Positions 55,320 through 64,000 of a stretch of 64,000 nt of DNA are shown here, piece after piece. The notes beneath the pieces are model-generated. The model searched no databases. It saw only the letters and a list, made by a program, of their open reading frames with translations, and was not told where the DNA came from. The first letter of the stretch is position 1. Every line of letters starts with the position of its first letter. A program made the position numbers and the translations under genes. The DNA comes from Adineta vaga (taxonomy: Eukaryota > Rotifera): assembly GCA_021613535.1 (NCBI GenBank), contig CP075492.1, positions 19,654,001 to 19,718,000 of the forward strand. The letters run 5' to 3'.

Positions 55320-57204
55320 TGATTTGGTTGCGTATGTCGAATGAAAGTGAAAAAAATGATGAAAATAATGTGATTTTATAGATCATCTACTTTCTTTCTT
55401 GTTTATTTTCTTCTCTTTATTATTGTAAGACAACACCCTTTTTTCTCTGATTATTGAATATGTTGCTATGAAAAACAACAAGAACATTTCTCATTGACGA
55501 GTAAATAATGAGAAAAAATATTGACTACTCAAAAAAAAGAACTCTTTTTTGTCTTCTGAAGGAGAAAGAGAATTTTTACAACCATGCCTACCTAGGTTTT
55601 ATATGTCATATCTCAAATCCACCTCAGAACCATGAAAACGCCATCAGTAGTATTGTAGATTTTTTAGAAATTTCTTGAGAATGTATGGAAAGTGCTTTGG
55701 AGAAATCCTCTGAAGATCTTGATGGTTCGGTTATTTTTTATCCAAACTATCACATATTTTAGTTCATATGAAGGTACACCTACTCTGAAATTTTTATCAT
55801 CCGGATAATGAAGATAGCAGTAAATTATGATAAAGTGGTCAGTTTTTTATATGAAAGCAGCAATAGAAAAATTACTTTTGTCATAGTTTAAATGATATTT
55901 TACTAGATGAAAGATAAATTGAAATAAAAAAGAGAATTATAGAACAAGTAACAACACTGAGATGAAAGTAGATGTAGGTGTGAGCATTTGTCCTTCTGTT
56001 ACTAACACTCTCACGCTCACCCTCAATGTTGCTTCTTTCTTTCGAATGATGCCGTTAGTTGAAAGCAACGAGCACGTATATGTATTCAGTGATGAGTCAT
56101 CTACTAGTAAAAATTCAGTGTAGTGATGGTAGTTAATAATAACGCCAGGAAGTAGCCGATCTTCATGATTTTGGAGACCGTGCAATTTATACGCCTTCGG
56201 TCAACACTCGTACAATCACAGTTTTGGTTGTGTTTCTCTATTTGTCGCTGCTTTCAACCGTATGAGGTACTTTCACCTTCAATGACAGACAAAATGAAAA
56301 CGAACACACCACAACAAGCAATATATTCTAGAAGCAACTTCAGTTGTGATTGATTTCTTGACTCATCCTCAAAATGGAAGACACTTGTGGGACGACTGCA
56401 TTTTGTCGAAAAGGTTACATTTCATTACGATAAGTCAGCAGATGAATCAGATACATGTAATCAATTTGTACTTGAATTCGAAAGTTTGGATTCCAGAAGT
56501 TATTAATTAGACCTGTCACTTGTAGTGGCATCCACAACCACACCTACACCCGTTGTGCTCAGGAAAATTCCGTAAGATGCACTCCGATCGAGCTGAAAAC
56601 GTTTTTGGGAGTAACCACTCTTGTTCTACGAAGATAGTTTTCAACAGTCTGCTGTACTTTGCCAACTCCAAATATACTGAAAAGATTTCTGGAGACCGTG
56701 TATTTATATTCTTAAAATCTGGATGGAATTGTCAAAAATGGAATCGGACAAAGTCAGGATCGTTCATTTATCGTTTCAACCACTAGTCTATGGTCTTCCG
56801 GCTGTCAGTAAAAAAGAAAAACCTTTTTTGAAAATGTCGATGAAAAAGCGAGGGACTCCTCTTAACCCTTTTTTGCATTCACATGTTTGAGAACATTTCA
56901 ATCGACGAGTTCATTACCATTCATCATTACCTTGCTAATCAACGTGTGAGTTTTGAGTGCTTTTCAGTAATTCATGCCAAGTCGTTGTTATGATACAACA
57001 CCTTTGAATACATCTATTTTTTTCTGAAACTTCATTAAACGACAGTGAAAAAAACCTGTTTTTTCACAATTTTCTTGCCAAAGAAAGCGTCAAAGTCAGG
57101 TTTTTGTCATTCTTAAATTAAAAAAAAAAACAACATTGTTTGTAGAGTGCTCTCTAATTTATTCGACGTTCATCTCATTCTATTAACTGAAAGCCCTGTC
57201 AGTG
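55320..57204. other. Intergenic region with a telomere-like foldback
   Basis: No gene recognised. A short foldback copy at 55971-56026 has GATGTAGGTGTGAGC and CTCTCACGCTCACCCTCAA arms. A lone C-rich tract (CCACAACCACACCTACACCC) lies at 56530-56550. Confidence 0.5.
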
Positions 57205-58272
57205 ATGAGTTTGAAAAAAGTTTCTCTCATGATTTTCTTGACGTTGATTACCTTATCAAATGAGCAAAATATGCGATCAGTTAGAATGTTAATAATAACT
57301 GGTCAGCAATTTCAATGTGCGACGACAACCTGTTTACCGTTCACCACTGTCACGACGTCCAGCATTCGCAAATGTCAAATGACTTGCTTAGCACAAGAAC
57401 ATTGCAGAGCCAGCAGTTTTCATCAATCAACGTTTGCCTGTGAATTGTTCACCGATGTATCAAGTCAAACTGGTAATATGCTAAGCAATCTGGCTATGAC
57501 TACTATACTTATTATCGATGGTACACGAAATCCACCCGGTTAGTACATCGATAATATGCGTATGCTGTAATCGCACTAGAGATCTAGATTAGAATGACTT
57601 TTCAGGAGAACAATTGGTCTCTTCCGTAAATGAAGAAGACTACTTCCTGCAAAAATATTTCGAAGTCTTGTGAACACAATAAACTGCACGAGCATATCAT
57701 AGTTAGAGTGAAGCACACGATCAACAAATCCTGACAGTGATCTCTTGTTGATTGTTCTTCGTTTATCTATTTGCCCACCTTTCTAAAGCCAAGTAACAGC
57801 TTTCAATCACTTCAAAAAGAGAAAACGAGAACATTGATGCTTTTACAAAAACAGTTTTATTTGAATGTTGAGTAGCAGTTCACCAACTTCAGCAAAGCAT
57901 AAAAGGTTTTTTCCTTTGTCGTTGCTAGCAACATTGACTCGCGAGAAGAGTAACAGAAAAATATACTCTCATCGTTGTGTATTTGCAGAAAGAACAACCA
58001 CTACAACGACAACGAGCACAACAACATCCTCAACCACCACGAGTACGACAACATCCTCAACAACCACGAGTATGACAACAACCTCAACAACCACTAAACA
58101 AACAACGGCAGCAACTACTGTAATACCTTTCCCTCCTTGCACTAGTTGTTGTAGTCTTGCTGTTAATGCTTATTGCACTTCGAGTGGTGTGACTTGTCAG
58201 TGTAGCTGTTGTACTACTTCCAATGGTTATAGTACCAGCATTGGTTATTGTGGAAGTTTTGCCAGCACCTAG
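57205..58272 (+). CDS. Secreted PAN/apple-like protein with Thr-rich mucin-like stretch
   Basis: Two exons, 57205-57538 and 57989-58272, join in frame (PP then ERTTTTT) and give 205 residues. The intron (GTTAGT … TTTGCAG, 450 bp) is long for this window. A signal peptide (MSLKKVSLMIFLTLITLSNEQ) is followed by a Cys-containing module of about 85 residues (FQCATTTCLPF, CQMTCLAQEHCRASSFH, CELF) that resembles PAN/apple domains, which bind proteins or sugars. Next comes a Thr/Ser tract of about 45 residues, a likely site of dense O-glycosylation. The end is a Cys-rich tail (CTSCCSLAVNAYC, CQCSCCTTS). It should be extracellular. The ACA/ACG repeats in the Thr tract make its length prone to slippage. 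Confidence 0.7.
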
Positions 58273-58727
58273 CCATATTTTTGTCTTAGTTGTCCTAGTA
58301 GCGTCCTTACTTATGGTGTTTGTTAGTTTTTTCAGCAGAGACATATATCACACTTAATTCTTCATTTCTAATTTCTATCAATAATCCATACATGGCCGCG
58401 GACACATATGCGCTTATGATTTATATTGATTCAAAACACTCTTTAAGAATAAATGTTGTCTCGAGTGTATCGAATGAAAGTTTGTAAAACTACTCGGTTG
58501 TCATATTATATCGATGAGAGTCAACAAAATGAAGTTGAGGTTGAAAACCCCTCGACACACTGTCTAATCGGGATTGAGGACACATTCGAATGAAGAGTTT
58601 TATCAATATTCGATAATCGATACGCTGATGTATTCAACTGTTCACGAGGGTTCAGCATCTTCCTCTTTGTAATCTACTATATTCTTCTTCAGATTTACCT
58701 TTGTTCATCTGTAATTTAATGAACTAT
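58273..58727. other. AT-rich region without gene
   Basis: Nothing recognised between the secreted-protein gene and the Harbinger/IS5-like element. Confidence 0.4.
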
Positions 58728-60245
58728 ATATGGGCGTGCTCAACCATAGGAGGCCCCATCAGTATTTTTACTTATACAACTTTACTTAAATACTGAGAAA
58801 AGGTAATTCTTTTCAAATTATGGTGTAGATATAATGCTAGGGATCTATATTGTTGTTTAAGCTATGTATCTGACTGAAAATAAGGATTAATAAGTGCCTT
58901 TTTATACACATGTTGTTACGATACTTCGCATGTAGCTTCTAAGGGTATATGAATTGTTATGTAGAGAATTAAATTCACTTAGAACGCATCAAAAAAGCTT
59001 TTCCATCATATAACTAAGTTTCATATAACCTATTTTTGAATAGGATGTTTTATTAAATTAGGATTGCACACAGCGCACACAATTTGTGAAATCTTAGTAA
59101 TTTTATCGATACCATCAATAGCTCCTCTATAAATACTACTATTGACAGCATAGATTTTGATACGTTGATTGATATTTTCGATAGCTGCTCTTGCACTATT
59201 GATTTCGTAGTTAAAGTTCTTGTCTTCAGTTGTTAATTCACCTCTACAAGGCTTCTTTTTTGAGGAAACGACATACTCTTCTCCAACATATGCTTTATCA
59301 GCAATAGTTCGCACAGAATCGTTCATATGTTCTAACAATCCTGATTCGCGTAGAATCATTTTGCCATGCACACTTCTACGATAACATTCGGAAACGTGTA
59401 CTATCCGATGATTAAAGTCACAAGCTATTTGTGTCTTAAATGCATAATTTGTTGCACTTTTCGAGTAAAAATAAGCTTTACGCTGTTAGAATATGATGTT
59501 GTGTTAACATTGTCTGATTGTTGCTTGGTTCTATGTAAGCAATATTTCATAAGTGATTGGTCACATATCGAATATAATTGGCATATTTGTTCAAGATCCT
59601 GTCCTTTATGTTGCACACACGATTCATGAGTACGACTCCCTTCAGACCACGGACATTGTTCTATAGAATATAAGCTCTCGAACAGCACGATGTTTCTCTT
59701 CTACTTCTTGTGATTTATCTTCGATTTCTGGTGTACAATGAATACAGTTACCACGATGTTGAAAAATTTTTCTGTATAGTCCAGATCTTTCCGAACCGAT
59801 CATGTCCAGGTTAACATAGAATTATAATCAGTACAAAATTTTCGACGAGTAATAAAAGCTGATTGACACTGAGAACAACTCCATTTAACTTGCAACGAGG
59901 ACATGATAGAAAGTGCGAGTATTCATATTTAATTGAAATGTGCTCAAGAGAAGATAAAATCAATAGGATCCAAAAGGGAACTTTTAGTTTGAACACAAAT
60001 AATGGGACTGGGACAACGCTACAGCGAATCAAATGAAATATTATTATGCACGAAACATATATTGGGAGTACGATAAGGTTTAAAGAAAAAAGCATATCAT
60101 CTTGTCAGATGTTTCCACGAAACAATATATCTCTAGCATTATATCTACACCATAATTTGAAAAGAATTATCTTTTCTTAAAATTTAAGTAAAGTTGTATA
60201 AGCAAAAATACTGATGGGGCCTCCTATGGTTGAACATGCCCATAT
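58728..60245. mobile_element. Harbinger/IS5-like DNA transposon with ~128-bp inverted repeats
   Basis: 58728-58857 and 60119-60245 are inverted copies (about 90% identical by eye), starting ATGGGCGTGCTCAACCATAG on the left. Palindromic ATAT at both edges (around 58727-58730 and 60242-60245) hides a possible 2- to 4-bp target duplication. The interior holds minus-strand fragments of an IS5/DDE_4-type transposase. Confidence 0.75.
59030..59500 (-). pseudogene. IS5/Harbinger-type DDE transposase, C-terminal part
   Basis: From about 59490 the minus strand reads AYFYSKSATNYAFKTQ, then IACDFNHRIVHVSE (first Asp), SVHGKMILRESGLL, IADKAYVGEEYVVS (second Asp), KKKPCRGELT and ARAAIENINQRIK (Glu), ending at TGA 59030. 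This is the DDE_4 order of IS5/Harbinger transposases with all three acids present. The frame begins without an ATG. Upstream sequence up to 60.1 kb contains only disconnected frames with Cys-rich pieces, so the DNA-binding N-terminus is broken or spliced in a way I could not resolve. Confidence 0.7.
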
Positions 60246-60248
60246 CAG

Positions 60249-60800
60249 TTAAGATACAAATGTGTTAGTTTATGTAATGAAATTAATTGTTTACATAAAT
60301 GTTTACCAGATAGATAAGGAAAATGAGGAGATAAATGACGAAGTTGTGGATATACGATAATAATTCATCCAATTTATAACCAAGAATATTATTTATGTGT
60401 TTACAAGTTATATTTTTAAGAATAAGTGTTTCTAATCAAGTAAATTTTGATAGAATACGATGTGGTGAAATATCAAGATTAAAACTAAGTTTATTTGTTA
60501 TATAAAGTGAAGTTATTCAATGTTGAAATGAAATAATAATATCAGTATAATAACTTTTAAGATTTGATCTTGATATTGTTGAAATATTTCATAGATTATT
60601 TCATTTGATAATTCTTCAAAGTATGTAATTGATTTATCTGATAAACTGAAAACAAAAAATCAAAATAAATATCTGAATTAAAAAAAAGATAATTATTCGA
60701 CTTTCTGTTATTATAAATGAAGAGTTGATCTTTAATAGTTCATATATTTAAATTCTGTTTTATTAAATGATACATCAAATCTATTATTCGATTGACTATT
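60249..60800. other. AT-rich region without gene
   Basis: No gene recognised between the Harbinger-like element and the G-rich tract at 60801. Confidence 0.4.
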
Positions 60801-60831
60801 ATGAGGGTGTGAGGGTGTGGTGAGGGTGTGT
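60801..60831 (+). repeat. Telomere-like G-rich tract at a PLE 3' junction
   Basis: GAGGGTGTGAGGGTGTGGTG with further GGGTGTG units runs to the first base of the hammerhead hairpin on its right. It has no C-rich arm, unlike the foldback copies. Confidence 0.75.
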
Positions 60832-60898
60832 GAGTAAAGCATTCTACGATCGCGATTTCGTCCTTGCTAAAGGGACTCATCAGGTAGATTATTTACTC
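60832..60898 (-). ncRNA. Type I hammerhead ribozyme at a telomere-like junction
   Basis: On the minus strand: distal stem I GAGTAAA/TTTACTC (60898-60892 with 60838-60832); proximal stem I CTAC/GTAG; CTGATGA (60883-60877); stem II GTCC/GGAC; GAAA (60859-60856); self-complementary stem III ATCGCGAT; cleavage expected after ATC, between 60848 and 60847. Every core position fits the consensus. Transcription from the minus strand would place the ribozyme just before the C-strand of the telomere-like tract, as expected at the 3' end of an Athena-type PLE. Confidence 0.9.
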
Positions 60899-61459
60899 GA
60901 AGACTATCCAAATGATTTGAAAAGGTATAGCTGGATCGCTGAACCAGTAAAATATCCAGACATACATTTAGGTTGATGAAGTACCAACATGTTTATCAAT
61001 GTTGGTAGTGGATGAGTTTTTTTTGGAAAGAATAGGTAAATACAAGGTTCGAGTAGTGTTATGGTTAAGCCATACGCTCTACTGGGTGATTAGGAGCATT
61101 CCGGTCTTTATTTCCAAATTTTGGCGATACTGGATTATGTATCCAGGCTTGAGTACTGCGGTTTTTATTATAGTCATCCTCAATTTCATCATGGCTAGAA
61201 ATGAAATTTGATAGCTGTGAGTCCACGCAACTTTTAGTCGTCTTGATTGTCCTTACGGTTATGGGTCAAAAAATTATACGTAAACTTTAGTGTATGTGTA
61301 TATATATAGGTGTAGAATACATACAAGAATAAATGAATTACTAAAGTTAAATGAAACAACTAAATAAATAAACAAACAGAAAACGAGAAAATGAATTGTT
61401 TTTTGTGAATAAATAAAATAGTTTATTTGGTTGTTTTGAAATAATTATGTCGAAAGGAT
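60899..61459. other. Region between hammerhead and the 61.5-kb gene
   Basis: A plus-strand frame (60999-61211) gives 70 residues with a hydrophobic stretch but no recognisable family. If the 60.8-kb hammerhead marks a PLE 3' end, this is its 3' untranslated region. No RT motif is seen. Confidence 0.35.
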
Positions 61460-62223
61460 TCAGTTTATATTGTTATTATCTGTTGGTGTATTAGGTGAAC
61501 ATAGATCGATCGTTTGGATAATTGTAGGTGAAACGAGGTCAATAATATCAGTACTGGTGTGAGGTGATGATATTGGACTTGCCATTGTTCCTCTTGAGGT
61601 CATCTTTAGTAGTTCGGACATTGTTCCGATTGATTTGAAACCTGTAGGTGTCATAGGCATAGTTCCAATTGATTTCACAGATGGTATTTTAGTCATCGTA
61701 TCCGTTGATATTTTTGTTGGTGCTATTGCAATTGTATCTGTTGACATATTCATGTCAAATGGCGGAGTTATTTCATTGTTTTGTTTGATAATCGTTTCAA
61801 CTAGATGATAAATAGATGAAGTTACTTCTCGAGTAGTTTGACCTAAATAACAAAGGAAAATCAAAAACAAAATACCGAGTTTGCTATTTCAAGTTTTTAC
61901 TTTCTGGTTGCTCATTTACATTGGATTCCTAGATTAGAATATACAAAATAATAAAGAATAATTCTCTTTTTATACAAAGAAAAACTAAATGTATTTATAT
62001 TAAGAAATCCTATATCTAATGAATTAGGTGTTGTTTCAGCAGGCGTGACATTTTCATCAATATTAGTAGGAGGAAGAGAAGGCGGCGTGACGTATGTTGT
62101 TTCTAAACTTGTTGTAGATTGTGGATGTGACACATCGAAATGTCGACAAAATTCTATATCATTGAGTAATTCTTCTAAAGCATTATCAAGAGTAGTATTA
62201 TTATGTGAATTATTTGTAGCCAT
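61460..62223 (-). CDS. Hypothetical low-complexity protein, probably spliced
   Basis: Exon 1 starts at ATG 62223 (MATNNSHNNTTLDNALEELL) and encodes an Asn/Thr/Ser-rich polypeptide to about 62010. The last exon begins after TTATTTAG at about 61848 (GQTTREVTSSIYHLVETII) and ends at 61460. It contains imperfect repeats around MSTDTIAIAPTKIST, KSIGTMPMTPT and KSIGTMSELL. A short middle exon (ESNVNEQPE) is likely; exact joins are uncertain. I do not recognise the family. It lies on the same strand as the hammerhead at 60.83-60.90 kb and upstream of it, so it could be an accessory frame of the same retroelement. That is inference only. Confidence 0.45.
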
Positions 62224-62227
62224 TTGA

Positions 62228-63107
62228 TTTGTATATTATCTGTTGTCGATAGACAAGAAATAATGTCAAATATGAAACACAAAAGTTACGACATAGAATT
62301 ATTTAGAAAGACAAAAACAACTCTTCGATAGAAGAGTCAAATAAACATGTCTAAATATGTACACAGTATCGCAGTCAGTTTATTTATGTTATACAAACAA
62401 AAGAGAATAGAAAGTTCGAATAACAATATCATGCAACACATTTATTCTCTGTTTGAAAGTGTTGGATAGAAGCTTTGTATGCATTATATTTGACTTATTA
62501 TTCTGCAATTTTGTTACTTGAAATATAATCATAATCACATAACCGAACAATCTAGAATTATAATATAAAAGAATTCGGAATGTTAAGAAAAATCTGTCAT
62601 AACATATTTGATTCACTTACTATGTCTTACTGACCACTGTCTAATTCATTGTTTATGTTTACTTCATCGCCAGGATCCAAGCTATAATCAATATAATGTA
62701 TAAATTTTGAATCTTTTATTATTACAAGGACTTTCATATCGAAACACGATATCGACAATCGAAAAGGCTTTATTTTTATTCAGAGAATTCTTTTTACATC
62801 ACGGGAAAGTAATAATAAGAATAGAAGTACTAATTGCTACTAATAGTAATAGGTTCAATGTGGATCAAGTCGTTGTATTTACAAGAAGACAACCTTCAGC
62901 AAGTGAAGCTCCCGTACAATTCACTGGTCGACGAAAACTATATGAATGATTGATATTGTGAAATATATAAGAATAACCGCTCATCTGCCAATTTATTGGG
63001 ATAGTGTCAAGCTTTGATAATGTTTTGTTGAATCGCCATTCAATCTTTTCGTGTACGAAATTAGATCTATGGAAATTATATTTTATATGGAGACAGTATG
63101 TACGATA
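62228..63107. other. Region without supported gene
   Basis: A plus-strand frame at 62707-62949 (80 residues, ending QFTGRRKLYE) has no recognisable domain and is left uncalled. The rest is AT-rich. Confidence 0.35.
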
Positions 63108-63120
63108 GTGTGGGAGTAGG
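63108..63120 (+). repeat. Short telomere-like tract at a second PLE 3' junction
   Basis: GTGTGGGAGTAGG directly precedes the second hammerhead-like motif on the plus strand, repeating the arrangement at 60.8 kb. Confidence 0.5.
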
Positions 63121-63125
63121 TAACT

Positions 63126-63180
63126 AAAACATTTTACTATCGCAATTTCGACCTTGCTTAGGGATCTCGTCAGGTAGATT
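63126..63180 (-). ncRNA. Degenerate hammerhead ribozyme motif
   Basis: On the minus strand: CTAC, CTGACGA (63173-63167), a stem II with a bulged U, GAAA (63149-63146), stem III TTGCGA, and ATA as cleavage triplet. Proximal stem I pairs only three bases and the distal stem I is not recognisable. The sequence is clearly homologous to the motif at 60.83-60.90 kb (shared GGTAGATT, CCTTGCT and TTTCG blocks). Activity is doubtful. Confidence 0.65.
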
Positions 63181-63398
63181 GTATTCCAATGTGTTGTGAA
63201 TCGATTGAATAGGATGAGTCTTTTGGAGAGTTAAGTCTCGAATTATTGCTTGCTGCAGACGGGTAGGCTAATAGTTTTTGATGAAGCTAATACGTAATAT
63301 GATACTTCTGTTTTCTTTTATTTTTCCATTTTATTGAATATATGAAGATATGATATGCAGGAATACGAAACACATAGTATTAAGAACTATAGAGAATG

Positions 63399-63893
63399 TT
63401 AGTCATCCGTTTTTTTGTCTAGTGTAATCTTATAATCGTTGTGTTGGCGACCGTCCAGACGAACGAATTCTTGTTTCATATTGGGATTATTTCGATTACC
63501 AATAATCAATCGTGTATTAATAACTGGTGATCGTCGAAATGTATCATTCCAAAGTCGATGTACATCTTGTTTAAATGACGTCAGACGTCTTTCATGAGTG
63601 TAATGGATGATTAGTTAGTTGTCCCATTTCGAATGTTTCTGTGGCTTAGCTTGGACCATGACGTGTTGGGAAGAGTTTCCATGTGGAATGTCTTGTATTC
63701 TAGTCAATCGTGAAGCAAGTTGATATTCTGAAACAGTTGGTTTATGCAGAGTTTGATGACGAATGTTGTTAAAGTCGTTCTCGTCATCAATTAGTGTTTG
63801 GATGTTGGAACTCTGTATGTATGGAGAGAAAAATCGTTTGAATTGGGCCATGATGAAACAAGATGGATACCTAAATAGTTTCGATGAAAACAT
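63399..63893 (-). pseudogene. C-terminal (thumb) part of a Penelope-like reverse transcriptase
   Basis: The minus-strand frame reads FKRFFSPYIQ … KPTVSEYQLASRL … KWDN, an in-frame TAA (63615-63617), then LIIHYTHERRLTSFKQDVHR, LWNDTFRRSPV, RLIIGNRNNPNMKQE and a final TAA at 63399-63401. Phrases of the type IHYTHERRLTSFK and LIIGNRNNPN belong to the C-terminal part of PLE reverse transcriptases. Upstream of 63893 the frame is closed and the window ends at 64000, so motifs A-C are not seen. The TAA shows decay. It lies on the same strand as, and about 220 bp before, the hammerhead-like motif at 63.13-63.18 kb, giving a coherent 3' end of one element. Confidence 0.75.
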
Positions 63894-64000
63894 TATATCT
63901 AAATTAAGCGTATGTTCAAGGATTACTTATTATAAAGGAGCATTAATTTAATAGTGCGTTGTTCACTCTGAAAAATCGACAATGTCGATGAATAACGTAT

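Noticed and set aside
1-64000. tRNA, rRNA or organellar genes
   Set aside because: No cloverleaf-compatible A/B boxes or rRNA-like stretches were recognised on either strand by eye; a covariance search was not possible.

Overview
The window looks like nuclear DNA of a bdelloid rotifer (Adineta/Rotaria type), probably gene-poor accessory or subtelomere-like DNA. The evidence is AT-rich sequence, genes split by many short (about 30-150 bp) GT-AG introns, scattered tracts of the bdelloid-type telomere repeat TGTGGG, Penelope-like (Athena-type) reverse transcriptase fragments with hammerhead ribozymes, and typical bdelloid families (ART+TPR proteins, FG-GAP propellers, an intronless esterase of bacterial look). 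The organism is inferred from family content and was not tested by a search.

Layout. 1-14 kb: a membrane protein, an intact ADP-ribosyltransferase-TPR gene (2877-5282), an acyltransferase-like fragment, a many-exon terminal uridylyltransferase of TUT4/7 type (7.4-12.0 kb) and an F-box gene. 14-23 kb: a gene joining a membrane helix, two macrodomains and a PARP catalytic domain; a jerky/Tigger-like transposon between 332-bp inverted repeats; a P-loop GTPase; and a small cryptic gene resembling GOT1. 23.6-28.6 kb: a decayed hAT transposase split by a 1.7-kb foldback element made of inverted 52-bp arrays around a 40-bp G-rich minisatellite, with a 9-bp target duplication. 29-36 kb: an M13 (neprilysin-like) metalloprotease, a four-helix membrane protein and a secreted Cys-rich protein whose C-terminus runs through a telomere-like repeat. 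36.7-42.2 kb: a MULE nested in a TTAA-ended element, a Penelope-like RT and a hammerhead ribozyme. 43-49 kb: a second decayed hAT element, an FG-GAP fragment and a TA-flanked MITE. 50-58 kb: an esterase, a mariner relic, a second ART-TPR gene broken by one stop codon, and a secreted PAN-like/mucin-like gene. 58.7-64 kb: a Harbinger/IS5-like element, then two Penelope-type 3' ends, each with a hammerhead motif directly against a G-rich telomere-like tract.

The genes do not form one pathway. The unifying theme is transposon turnover plus one dispersed family of short telomere-like foldbacks (G-rich arm, spacer, C-rich arm) that occurs between genes, in an intron and in a coding sequence, and that may have seeded the 40-bp minisatellite. 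Intron positions come from reading splice sites by eye. Domain names come from motif recognition without a database search.
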